Source of the DNA: JAGOEF01 sp964511665
Lineage (GTDB): Bacteria > Bacteroidota > Bacteroidia > Bacteroidales > ML635J-15
Direction: 5' to 3'
Assembly: GCA_964511665.1 (NCBI GenBank)
Contig: CAZEHA010000019.1
Span: 1 to 53,235 of the forward strand
Length of the DNA stretch: 53,235 bases
Numbering within the stretch: the stretch's first letter is position 1; each line of letters opens with the position of its first letter. Under the pieces are notes generated by a model. The model made no database searches, had not been told where the DNA came from, and saw only the letters and a list, made by a program, of their open reading frames with translations. This document shows, in pieces, positions 45,904-53,235 of this stretch. The translations under genes were made by a program, and so were the position numbers.

Positions 45904-45911
45904 TAGATTTG
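45904..45911 (+). promoter_or_regulatory. Bacteroidetes -7 box (TAGATTTG) for the DUF4290-murA operon
   Basis: A perfect TAnnTTTG match, 21 bases before the ATG at 45933. It overlaps the in-frame TTG at 45909 and so argues against that start. Confidence 0.55.
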
Positions 45912-45932
45912 CAAAACTCAATAAATACTGAT

Positions 45933-46544
45933 ATGGATTACAACACTCAACGCAGTAAACTTATTTTTCCCGAATACGGAAGACATATACATAAGATGGT
46001 AGATTACTGCAAACATATTCCCGACAAAGATGAAAGAACCCGTAATGCATATGCTATTGTTGCCCTGATGGGTAGCATGCATCCGCATTTGCGCGATGTT
46101 CCCGAATTCAATCATAAACTTTGGAATCATCTTGCCATTTTGTCAGACTTTGAACTTGATATCGAATGGCCATTTGAGCTTCCCAAAAGTAAAGAGCTGG
46201 TTAAATACCCCGAAATGTTAGAATATTCCGACAATAAAATCGGATTGAGGCATTATGGAAAGAATATCGAGAAAATGTTGGTTAAAATTAATGATGTGGA
46301 AAATGAGGATGAGCGCAATGCACTTATAACACAGATAGCCAACCACATGAAGAAACTGTTCTTTACGTGGAAAAAAGAGCATGTCGACGATAAGGTCATT
46401 TTCAATGATATAGTGAAGCTTACCCGTGGAGCACTTAGTGTGCCCGAAGGTGTTGTCTTACAAGAAGGCTTCGATATGTATGCCAATGTGCATCAATATC
46501 AGTCGGGCCGCCAGAAAAAGAAAAAGCCCTATAAGAAAAAATAA
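45933..46544 (+). CDS. DUF4290 domain-containing protein
   Basis: A 203-residue soluble, mostly helical protein with a recognisable DUF4290 sequence from near the start (MDYNTQRSKLIFPEYGRHI, then YCKHIPDKDERTRNAYAI and HKLWNHLAILSDFELDI). DUF4290 proteins are conserved in Bacteroidetes with no assigned function. The C-terminus is strongly basic (QKKKKPYKKK), suggesting contact with nucleic acid or a membrane surface. It starts an operon with murA, 11 bases upstream of it, so a link to envelope growth is possible but is only inference. The start is chosen after the -7 box. Confidence 0.88.
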   Translation: MDYNTQRSKLIFPEYGRHIHKMVDYCKHIPDKDERTRNAYAIVALMGSMHPHLRDVPEFNHKLWNHLAILSDFELDIEWPFELPKSKELVKYPEMLEYSDNKIGLRHYGKNIEKMLVKINDVENEDERNALITQIANHMKKLFFTWKKEHVDDKVIFNDIVKLTRGALSVPEGVVLQEGFDMYANVHQYQSGRQKKKKPYKKK

Positions 46545-46555
46545 TTCCTAGTATA

Positions 46556-47866
46556 ATGAGCAGTTTCAAAATAGAGGGAGGGGTTAAACTGCAAGGAAGC
46601 ATCACCCCTCAGGGCGCCAAGAATGAAGCATTGCAGGTGTTGTGTGCTGTGTTGCTAACCGACGAACCGGTAACTATCGGCAATATACCCGATATTGTTG
46701 ATGTGAATAAACTGATTGATCTACTGCAAGATTTGGGTGTGAGAACCACACATGTTAATAAAGGTGAAATTGTTTTTAAGGCCGACCACATTGATGCCGG
46801 ATTTCTCGAAAGCGACGATCTTCGCACAAAGGGAGGTTCACTGCGCGGGTCGGTGATGATTATGGGGCCTCTTCTTGCCAGGCTGGGAAGTGTGGCAATG
46901 CCTAAACCCGGTGGAGATAAAATCGGTCGCCGGCGTCTCGATACACACTTTTATGGATTTCAGAAGCTGGGTGCACGATTCGATTACAGCTACAAAGATA
47001 ACTTCTACAGGATGTATGCCGATTCACTTACAGGCAGCTATATGCACCTCGATGAAGCATCGGTAACCGGTACAGCCAATATTATTATGGCAGCAGTACT
47101 CGCCAAAGGAACAACAACCATTTATAACGCCGCCTGTGAACCATACATTCAGCAGTTGTGCCGTATGCTGAACTCGATGGGAGCAAAGATATCGGGAATC
47201 GGCTCCAATTTGTTGCATATCGATGGAGTTAGCAAGCTGCACGGTACTCAGCATCGCATACTGCCCGATATGATTGAAGTGGGCAGTTTTATAGGTATGG
47301 CGGCCATGACAGGATCGGAACTGACTATTAAAGATGTGTCGTACGATAGTTTGGGAATTATTCCTGCACAGTTTGGCCGTTTGGGCATTAAAATGGAACG
47401 TCGTAATGACGATATTTATGTTCCGGCTCACGATCACTACGAAATAGAGACTTTTATCGATGGGTCGATAATGACTATCGCCGATGCCATTTGGCCGGGC
47501 CTTACTCCCGACTTGCTTTCGGTATTTTTAGTTGTAGCAACACAGGCAAAAGGAAGTGTTCTGATTCATCAGAAAATGTTTGAGAGCCGTTTGTTTTTTG
47601 TCGACAAACTGATTGATATGGGAGCCCAGATAATTCTGTGCGATCCACACAGGGCCACCGTAATAGGTTTAGATAATAAGATTAAATTGCGCGGAATTCA
47701 AATGTCGTCGCCCGACATCAGAGCAGGTATGGCCTTGCTTATTGCAGCCATGTCGGCCGAAGGAAGCAGCATCATTCACAATATCGAGCAAATCGATCGC
47801 GGTTACGAAGCTATCGATGTTCGGCTGAATGCATTAGGTGCCTCAATAACCAGAATTAACTCCTAA
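46556..47866 (+). CDS. murA: UDP-N-acetylglucosamine 1-carboxyvinyltransferase (Asp-type active site)
   Basis: A 436-residue MurA that transfers enolpyruvate from PEP to UDP-GlcNAc, the first committed step of peptidoglycan synthesis in the cytoplasm. Evidence: GAKNEALQVLCAVLL (Lys22-Asn23 substrate residues), SLRGSVMIMGPLLARLG, PKPGGDKIGRRRLDTHF, EASVTGTANIIMAAVLA, PDMIEVGSFIGMAA and SPDIRAGMALLIAA. In the PGG loop the position of E. coli Cys115 is occupied by Asp121 (codon 46916-46918). Asp is catalytically competent at this site and is known from naturally fosfomycin-insensitive MurA, as in Mycobacterium and Chlamydia. It lies between the DUF4290 and TlpA-like genes with gaps of 11 and 10 bases. 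Confidence 0.95.
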   Translation: MSSFKIEGGVKLQGSITPQGAKNEALQVLCAVLLTDEPVTIGNIPDIVDVNKLIDLLQDLGVRTTHVNKGEIVFKADHIDAGFLESDDLRTKGGSLRGSVMIMGPLLARLGSVAMPKPGGDKIGRRRLDTHFYGFQKLGARFDYSYKDNFYRMYADSLTGSYMHLDEASVTGTANIIMAAVLAKGTTTIYNAACEPYIQQLCRMLNSMGAKISGIGSNLLHIDGVSKLHGTQHRILPDMIEVGSFIGMAAMTGSELTIKDVSYDSLGIIPAQFGRLGIKMERRNDDIYVPAHDHYEIETFIDGSIMTIADAIWPGLTPDLLSVFLVVATQAKGSVLIHQKMFESRLFFVDKLIDMGAQIILCDPHRATVIGLDNKIKLRGIQMSSPDIRAGMALLIAAMSAEGSSIIHNIEQIDRGYEAIDVRLNALGASITRINS

Positions 47867-47876
47867 AAATTTTTGC

Positions 47877-48563
47877 ATGAATCGACTGTTGTTATTTCTT
47901 ATTGCTGTGTTGATTTGTGGCCAGTTGTCGGCACAGGATTCTCCCCAAATCGGTATTAATGTTGGTCAGATTGCTCCCGAAATAGCCTTGCCAACTCCCG
48001 AGGGCGACACGGTAAAGCTATCATCGCTAAGAGGGCAATTGGTACTAATCGATTTTTGGGCGGCCTGGTGCGGTCCGTGTCGAAAAGAAAACCCTTTTGT
48101 AGTGAAAGCGTATCGCGAGTTTAAAAACAAAAAATTTACTGTAGGAACCGGTTTTACCGTGTATGGCGTGTCACTCGACAGAGATCGTAATCAATGGATA
48201 GCTGCCATCGAAAAAGATTCATTGGTGTGGACTAATGTAAGTGAACTGATGCAATGGAACGGTCTGGTTTCGCAAACTTTTGGTATAAGAGGCATTCCAA
48301 GTAACCTGCTGATTGACGGAAACGGTGTAATACTTGCAAAAAATCTAAGAGGACCTGCGCTTGATGAAACATTGAATCAACTGCTTAAAGTGGAGCCTGT
48401 GGTGCTGTTCGACCAAAAGAAAAAAGAAATGGATGCCAATCTGAGCGAAATGTTGCATAGCGAAGATTATATCAAACACCAGAAAAGGCTGAAAAAAATT
48501 GAAAAAAGAATGATGCAAATACAGTCTGAAATCGATATTATAAAACAAGACTTTTCCGACTAG
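47877..48563 (+). CDS. TlpA/ResA-like thiol-disulphide oxidoreductase, exported
   Basis: A 228-residue protein with a signal peptide (ending GQLSAQ) and an AhpC/TSA-Redoxin thioredoxin fold. The active site is WAAWCGPCRKENP (Cys65, Cys68), and the cis-proline loop is RGIPSNLLID. It should work in the periplasm, reducing or exchanging disulphides of exported proteins. The last ~50 residues form a charged helical extension (KRLKKIEKRMMQIQSEIDI) that probably makes a coiled coil and is not part of the thioredoxin fold. It is the third gene of the DUF4290-murA operon, with a 10-base gap after murA. Confidence 0.92.
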   Translation: MNRLLLFLIAVLICGQLSAQDSPQIGINVGQIAPEIALPTPEGDTVKLSSLRGQLVLIDFWAAWCGPCRKENPFVVKAYREFKNKKFTVGTGFTVYGVSLDRDRNQWIAAIEKDSLVWTNVSELMQWNGLVSQTFGIRGIPSNLLIDGNGVILAKNLRGPALDETLNQLLKVEPVVLFDQKKKEMDANLSEMLHSEDYIKHQKRLKKIEKRMMQIQSEIDIIKQDFSD

Positions 48564-48687
48564 AGCTAAGTTTTGTTGAGATTCTGCCATTGTGGCACAT
48601 TTAAAATTTGGCTTGCAGTTTGATTATAATGGCAACACCATAATGTGAATTATTAAGATGAGTGTAGTTGTTAAAAATTGAAAAGTG

Positions 48688-49290
48688 ATGAAAAGTGATA
48701 AGACCAGCGAAGGCAATTTACATAATGCCGGTGAAATGAACGAAGAAAACTCAATAGCCGGTGATACCGATGAGCAGGTTACCCATGATGTAGCTCCCGA
48801 AAATGTCTTTGCCAGAGGAAAACGTATGAAACGCAAACCTAAAGAAATAGACTTGTTGCGAGACGAAAACGCAGGGCTTAAAGACAAGCATTTGCGTTTG
48901 CAGGCTGAGTTCGACAATTATCGTAAACGTATGATGAAAGAGCGTGTCGACTTAATGAAAACCGCAGGCGAAGACGTGTTGGTAAAATTGTTGCCCATAC
49001 TCGACGACTTCGACCGTGCAAAAAAGCATATCGAAACAGCTGAATCGTTAGATGGTCTAAAAGAGGGAGTAGAGCTCATTCTGAATAAGTTTCGTGAGTT
49101 TATGAAGCAAAACGGTATTCACGAAATTGAAGCTCAAGGTAAACAGTTTGATACCGACGTTCACGAAGCAATTTCTCAATTCCCCGTTACCGAAGAACAA
49201 AACAAAGGGATAGTAATTGATGTTGCTGAAAAAGGGTATACCTTACACGACAAAGTAATTCGGTTCTCGAAGGTAATAGTAGGAGTTTAA
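48688..49290 (+). CDS. grpE: Nucleotide exchange factor GrpE
   Basis: A 200-residue GrpE, the DnaK nucleotide-exchange factor. An acidic N-terminal segment is followed by the long dimerising helix (DENAGLKDKHLRLQAEFDNY) with RLQAEFDNYRKRMMKE, then LLPILDDFDRAKKH and the C-terminal beta domain (FDTDVHEAISQFPV, EKGYTLHDKVIRFSKVIVG). I start it at ATG 48688; the preceding GTG at 48685 adds only one residue. It is followed after nine bases by dnaJ, forming a grpE-dnaJ unit. No CIRCE inverted repeat or hrcA was seen nearby. Confidence 0.96.
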   Translation: MKSDKTSEGNLHNAGEMNEENSIAGDTDEQVTHDVAPENVFARGKRMKRKPKEIDLLRDENAGLKDKHLRLQAEFDNYRKRMMKERVDLMKTAGEDVLVKLLPILDDFDRAKKHIETAESLDGLKEGVELILNKFREFMKQNGIHEIEAQGKQFDTDVHEAISQFPVTEEQNKGIVIDVAEKGYTLHDKVIRFSKVIVGV

Positions 49291-49299
49291 AAAGACACT

Positions 49300-50448
49300 A
49301 TGCAAAAACGCGATTATTACGAAATATTGGAGCTGTCACGCAATGCAAGTTCCGAGGAGATAAAAAAGGCCTATCGCAAGAAAGCCATTCAGTTTCATCC
49401 CGATAAGAATCCTGACGATAAAACTGCCGAAGAAAAATTTAAGGAAGCTGCCGAGGCATACGAAGTGCTCAGCAACCCCGAAAAACGTCAACGCTACGAC
49501 CAGTTTGGTCATGCAGGTGTTAATTCCGGCGGTGGCTTTAGTGGTGGCGGAATGAGTATGGACGATATTTTTTCGCAATTCGGCGATATTTTTGGCGATG
49601 CTTTCGGAGGCGGTTTTGGTAGCTTTTTCGGTGGTAGTCGCAGAGGCCAACAGAGAAGTGTGAACAGGGGCACCAACATTCGCATCAAGGTGAAACTTAG
49701 TCTGGACGAGATACTTACAGGTACCACAAAAAAAATAAAAGTAAATAAATATGTGTCGTGCCAGCACTGCAATGGTACGGGTGAGCAAAACGGCAATTCT
49801 CACAATACTTGTTCTAGCTGTAACGGATCGGGAGTGCAAACGCGCGTAACTCAAACAATTTTGGGACACATGCAAACCACCTCTGCCTGCCAAACCTGTG
49901 GAGGCGAAGGAAAGGTAATCACACAGAAATGTACGCATTGCTATGGCGAAGGTATTGTGCAGGGCGACGAGGTCATCGAAATTAAAATCCCTGCCGGAGT
50001 TAGCGAAGGAGTGCAATTGTCGATGTCGGGTAAAGGTAATGCGGCCCGTCGCGGTGGTGTAAATGGCGATCTTATTATTCTTATCGAAGAAGAAGAACAC
50101 CCCGAATTAATACGAGATGGCAACGACCTACTCTATAACCTGTTTATCAGCGTACCCGATGCTATATTGGGAAATACCGCCGAAATACCAACCATCGATG
50201 GTAAGGCCAAAATAAAAATAGAACCCGGAACCCAGTCGGGTAAGATTTTGCGCTTGCGCGGTAAAGGATTGCCCGAATTACAAGGCTATGGTAAAGGCGA
50301 TTTGCTGGTGCGCATCAATGTGTTTATTCCATCGAATTTGAATCGCGAAGAACGTAAAGTACTAGAGAAACTGCAAAGCTCAGAAAGTTTCGACCCCAAG
50401 TCGGAGTCGAAAAGCCGCCTTTTCGATAAATTCAGGGGTATCTTTTAA
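49300..50448 (+). CDS. dnaJ: Chaperone protein DnaJ
   Basis: A 382-residue type I DnaJ. The J domain (1-70) has the essential HPD in FHPDKNPDDK. A Gly/Phe region follows (about 75-125, GGGFGSFFGG), then four zinc-binding repeats (CQHCNGTG, CSSCNGSG, CQTCGGEG, CTHCYGEG; about 150-215) and the C-terminal substrate-binding domains with LRLRGKGLPELQGYGKGDL. It stimulates the DnaK ATPase and delivers unfolded clients. The gene pairs with grpE upstream; dnaK is not in this window. It converges on the SOD gene with only 15 bases between stops. Confidence 0.97.
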   Translation: MQKRDYYEILELSRNASSEEIKKAYRKKAIQFHPDKNPDDKTAEEKFKEAAEAYEVLSNPEKRQRYDQFGHAGVNSGGGFSGGGMSMDDIFSQFGDIFGDAFGGGFGSFFGGSRRGQQRSVNRGTNIRIKVKLSLDEILTGTTKKIKVNKYVSCQHCNGTGEQNGNSHNTCSSCNGSGVQTRVTQTILGHMQTTSACQTCGGEGKVITQKCTHCYGEGIVQGDEVIEIKIPAGVSEGVQLSMSGKGNAARRGGVNGDLIILIEEEEHPELIRDGNDLLYNLFISVPDAILGNTAEIPTIDGKAKIKIEPGTQSGKILRLRGKGLPELQGYGKGDLLVRINVFIPSNLNREERKVLEKLQSSESFDPKSESKSRLFDKFRGIF

Positions 50449-50463
50449 ACAGCTTTTTGTCTT

Positions 50464-51132
50464 TTACTTCTTTATCGACAAATCATACAATTCTTGTACC
50501 TTCTGCCAGTCAACAATGTTGAAGAAAGCATCAATGTAGTCGCCCCTTCTATTCTGATATTTCAGATAATAGGCATGTTCCCAAATGTCGAGACCCAAAA
50601 TGGGGGTTCCCTGCACTTCGGCAACAGGCATCAATGGATTGTCTTGATTAGGAGTTGAAGTAATCAATAATTTGCCGTCTTTCACAATTAGCCATGCCCA
50701 TCCTGAACCAAACCTCGATAAAGCAGCCTTTTTAAACTCGGCCACAAACTTATCGTAGGAACCAAAATTTTTGTTTATGGCATCGTGCAATGCTTTGGGA
50801 ATTGGTTTGTTGAACTCGGGTGTAAGAATTGTCCAAAAAAATGTATGATTCCAATGACCTCCACCGTTATTCCTTACAGCAAACGGAGTGCTTTCGTTGA
50901 TTAATCTTTGCAATTCATCAATGCTTGCTGATTCGTACTCTGTTCCTTCTATTGCCTTGTTCAGGTTGTTGATATAGGCCATATGGTGCTTATCATAATG
51001 TATTTCCATTGTCTCCCTGTCGATGAATGGCTCAAGAGAATTCACAGAATAGGGCAGGGGCAATTGCGAATGTTGCGAATAGCCCAACATTGAAATTATT
51101 ACAGCGGTAAATAGTAAACTCGTTCTTTTCAT
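50464..51132 (-). CDS. Exported superoxide dismutase (Fe/Mn)
   Basis: A 222-residue Fe/Mn-type SOD preceded by a signal peptide (about 1-20, FTAVIISMLGYSQ), so it acts in the periplasm, unlike the usual cytoplasmic enzyme. Metal ligands are visible: His45 (EIHYDKHH), His96 (GGHWNHTFFW), Asp182 and His186 (LDIWEHAYYLKY). The sequence does not let me choose Fe over Mn. It detoxifies superoxide outside the cytoplasm; the nearby broken peroxidase would have been a second exported antioxidant. No T9SS sorting domain is present. It is monocistronic. Confidence 0.94.
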   Translation of the reverse strand: MKRTSLLFTAVIISMLGYSQHSQLPLPYSVNSLEPFIDRETMEIHYDKHHMAYINNLNKAIEGTEYESASIDELQRLINESTPFAVRNNGGGHWNHTFFWTILTPEFNKPIPKALHDAINKNFGSYDKFVAEFKKAALSRFGSGWAWLIVKDGKLLITSTPNQDNPLMPVAEVQGTPILGLDIWEHAYYLKYQNRRGDYIDAFFNIVDWQKVQELYDLSIKK

Positions 51133-51317
51133 GATAACTATTGTTTTATTAGTTATACTAACAAATAAGTGCTAAAAATGTTTGATGATGCTGCTGTTTA
51201 TTTCGCCGTACGGCAAAATTTGTGTCGTATTGTTACAATAAAATCTTATTTGTCGATGTTATTGATTGTAATAATTGTAACTATGTACTAATTGCCACAT
51301 TCAAAAAACTATCAGCT

Positions 51318-52820
51318 ATGAAAAAATGGATGCCAGCACTTACTGTTGCACTTGGGATATTATTTTCGGTTCTTTTTTACCGGCAGGCACTTGGATTGAA
51401 TTTTGTAATATTCGAAAGTATTGCCTTATTGGTCATGTTTTTTGTGTACCGGCCGATTATAAAAAACCCAATGCTTTTGTTCGTGGTATTGGCAACATTG
51501 GCTAGTTTGGCGGCATGGTTTTTTACTCATACGGCATGGGCATTTACGGTACATCTGTTTTTCCTGATCATGTTGCCCGTGATGCTGAGTTCCCCAAATT
51601 TCCGTTCGTTAATTTATTTGTATGTTGAATCGGTGGTGCATTTGGTGTCGGCACAAGTTGGGTACTTTCAGGCATTGGGCGCGTGTGGCAACAAAAAACC
51701 GGCTACGCGGTCTTTCTTTCGTGTACTTACATGGATAGGAGTTCCCTTGCTGGTGGTGATTGTATTTGTTTTTCTCTACCGTATTGCCAATCCCGTTTTC
51801 GATAATCATGTTACCGCTGCAGCAGATGCTGTTGCTCGCTGGTTGTCGTATATTTCATGGGGATGGTTTTGGACTTTTTTATTTGGCGTGTTTGTATGCA
51901 ATGTGTTATTTGTAAAATTTGGTGAAGCAGCATTGTATTCCATCGATAAAGCCTCTAGCGATACCCTGACGCGAAAAATGCAGCGTAAACCCCGCCGCTT
52001 TCGGATGAATGCCCTTGTTACCGAATACCGATCGGGACTTTTTTTGTTGATAGCACTGAATGCGCTGATACTATACCTGAATATTATCGATGTGGTATGG
52101 GTGTGGTTTGGCTTTGAATGGAACGGCGATTATTTGAAACAGTTTGTGCACTCCGGCACATGGATATTGGTGTTCTCTATTCTGATATCGATGGTAATCG
52201 TAATTTTCTATTTCAGAGGTAATTTGAACTTCTATCGAAAGAATATCTGGCTTAAACGGCTTGCAGTGTTGTGGATTTTGCAAAATGCAGTTATGGCTGT
52301 GTCGGTGGTAATACGAAACTTGTGGTATATTCACTATTTTGCGTTGGCCTACAAGCGCATTGCTGTTTTGTTTTTCTTATTGCTTGTGTTCGTTGGCCTG
52401 ATTACAGTAATTGTAAAAATCTATAAAACAAAGTCGGTGTTTTGGTTGATTCGTGTCAATTCGTTGGCTTTGTTCTCGGTGCTGTTGTTTTCATCGTTTT
52501 TTCAGTGGGATAGAATGATTGCCCGATACAACTTTTCGCATTACAATCAATCGTTTGTGCATTTTAATTTTATGGCACGATTGAGTAATAATGCATTGCC
52601 CGAGCTCGATAAAGATATGGCCGAGCTGAACCATATTTTTGAGGTGCAGCAACTTAACATGCCATTTGATGTAACCGACGAAAAATACATGGACATATAC
52701 AGATATCACGAACGTATTGGTGAGAAGAAAATTGAATTTATCGAAAAATACGAGAGCAGGGGGATATTATCGTGGAACCCTGCCGATTACCGCACCTATA
52801 AGGCATTGAAAGGAAAATAA
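51318..52820 (+). CDS. DUF4173 domain-containing membrane protein
   Basis: An integral membrane protein of about 500 residues with about 11-12 hydrophobic segments from residue 5 to about 400, and a soluble C-terminal tail of about 90 residues. The family pattern (RSFFRVLTWIGVPLLVVIV, YRIANPVFDNH, FVHSGTWILVFSILIS) fits DUF4173. Its function is unknown, and the paired transcription regulator sometimes found with the family is not evident here. I start it at 51318 (MKKWMP), since the upstream extension to 51222 has no membrane-protein character. A terminator follows 31 bases after the stop. Confidence 0.88.
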   Translation: MKKWMPALTVALGILFSVLFYRQALGLNFVIFESIALLVMFFVYRPIIKNPMLLFVVLATLASLAAWFFTHTAWAFTVHLFFLIMLPVMLSSPNFRSLIYLYVESVVHLVSAQVGYFQALGACGNKKPATRSFFRVLTWIGVPLLVVIVFVFLYRIANPVFDNHVTAAADAVARWLSYISWGWFWTFLFGVFVCNVLFVKFGEAALYSIDKASSDTLTRKMQRKPRRFRMNALVTEYRSGLFLLIALNALILYLNIIDVVWVWFGFEWNGDYLKQFVHSGTWILVFSILISMVIVIFYFRGNLNFYRKNIWLKRLAVLWILQNAVMAVSVVIRNLWYIHYFALAYKRIAVLFFLLLVFVGLITVIVKIYKTKSVFWLIRVNSLALFSVLLFSSFFQWDRMIARYNFSHYNQSFVHFNFMARLSNNALPELDKDMAELNHIFEVQQLNMPFDVTDEKYMDIYRYHERIGEKKIEFIEKYESRGILSWNPADYRTYKALKGK

Positions 52821-52851
52821 TTCTTAGTTGAATTTACGAATGGAATAAAAA

Positions 52852-52878
52852 AAGCTGCTATTTTCGTTAGCAGCTTTC
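52852..52878. terminator. Terminator after the DUF4173 gene, probably bidirectional
   Basis: A perfect 10-bp stem, AAAGCTGCTA / TAGCAGCTTT, with a 7-base loop. The convergent gene from the window edge ends 20 bases beyond it, and A- and T-rich flanks let it work in both directions. Confidence 0.8.
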
Positions 52879-52897
52879 TGAAAGGCCTATTATAAGC

Positions 52898-53235
52898 TTA
52901 TTCAATAATTAACTTTTTTATAATTATGCGGTTGTTCATGATGCAATGCACAAAATACATTCCTGTATTAAGCTGCGAAACATCAATTGTGCTGGTGCTT
53001 CCTTCTGTTGGTATTTTCGCCAATAGTCTGCCATTAATATCGGTAATATTAATTGTGACACAACTAATTCCATGATCAATAGTCACACTTTCTTTTGTTG
53101 GATTAGGATATAATTGTATCGATTTGGATGTATTCAAAATTGAAAATGTTGCAACCGATAATGTAACATTGTGGAACAATATACATCCATTCCCGTCGAT
53201 TACTACCACTGAATACACGCCAGCGGAAAGGTTGG
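52898..53235 (-). CDS. C-terminal fragment of a T9SS type A cargo protein (cut by the window edge)
   Basis: The reading frame is open to the window edge, so this is the last ~112 residues of a longer gene. It begins within an SprB-type repeat (NLSAGVYSVVVIDGNGC) and ends in a T9SS type A C-terminal sorting domain: IQLYPNPTKESVTI, NITDINGRLLAKIP and LNTGMYFVHCIMNNRIIIKKLIIE (seen as LNTGMYFVH and IIIKKLIIE). It is therefore a secreted surface or extracellular protein. Its catalytic or binding part lies outside the window. Confidence 0.9.
   Translation of the reverse strand, partial: NLSAGVYSVVVIDGNGCILFHNVTLSVATFSILNTSKSIQLYPNPTKESVTIDHGISCVTINITDINGRLLAKIPTEGSTSTIDVSQLNTGMYFVHCIMNNRIIIKKLIIE

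Noticed and set aside
1..53235. tRNA, rRNA, transposase, integrase or attachment sites
   Set aside because: I looked through the intergenic regions for tRNA-like T-loops and through the genes for mobile-element families and found none; short or degenerate elements could still be missed by eye.

Overview
This window is a piece of a Bacteroidota (Bacteroidetes) chromosome. The evidence is the PorP/SprF and OmpA-type partners of the type IX secretion system (T9SS), giant proteins ending in gliding-motility-associated (CHU_C, T9SS type B) sorting domains, a GLPGLI-family protein, a DUF4290 protein, an archaeal/eukaryote-type ProRS, and promoters with the Bacteroidetes -7 box TAnnTTTG instead of a sigma-70 TATAAT box. 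A fused 2-oxoglutarate:ferredoxin oxidoreductase together with exported superoxide dismutase suggests an aerotolerant anaerobe or facultative member, perhaps of the Bacteroidales/Marinilabiliales side; that placement is inference. No rRNA, tRNA, CRISPR array, transposase or phage gene was seen.

Layout. 1-1.6 kb: a secreted orphan and a GLPGLI protein. 1.6-15.3 kb: one minus-strand operon encoding a small exported protein of unknown function, a 3371-residue cell-surface adhesin, a PorP/SprF outer-membrane protein and a TPR/PD40/OmpA protein, the arrangement expected of an adhesin and its dedicated T9SS export and anchoring partners. 15.6-18.7 kb: a 7TM-AraC regulator, a possible small RNA, and an ECF sigma factor followed by a membrane protein and a Spy-like periplasmic protein. 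18.9-22.4 kb: an HD-fold protein with an altered HD pair, CinA, a UPF0316 membrane protein, and a secreted glutathione peroxidase gene broken by one in-frame TAG. 22.6-31.3 kb is mostly housekeeping: ribosomal protein S1, RNase Z, KorAB, a conserved hypothetical and ProRS. 31.4-37.2 kb: a tyrosine/tryptophan-rich lipoprotein with a FadL-like porin, then an exported EEP-family hydrolase coupled to a beta-helix lipoprotein. 37.2-43.3 kb: two tandem paralogous T9SS type B proteins; the second contains a 100-N assembly gap at exactly the point where the two become nearly identical. 43.5-52.8 kb: UvrD/PcrA helicase, a DUF4290-MurA-TlpA operon (MurA has Asp where the fosfomycin-target Cys normally lies), GrpE-DnaJ, exported Fe/Mn SOD, and a DUF4173 membrane protein. 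The window ends inside a T9SS type A cargo gene.

How the parts connect. Much of the non-housekeeping content concerns the cell surface: three multi-domain T9SS adhesins (one gapped), a fourth partial cargo protein, the PorP/OmpA partners, exported redox enzymes and lipoproteins. Perfect matches to TAnnTTTG sit just upstream of at least twelve coding regions, and in several cases they fix the start codon because a longer reading frame would begin inside or upstream of the promoter. The strongest items for follow-up are the adhesin operon with its unknown first gene, the amber-interrupted peroxidase, the collapsed assembly gap, the possible small RNA near 17.0 kb, and the two enzymes with unusual active-site residues.
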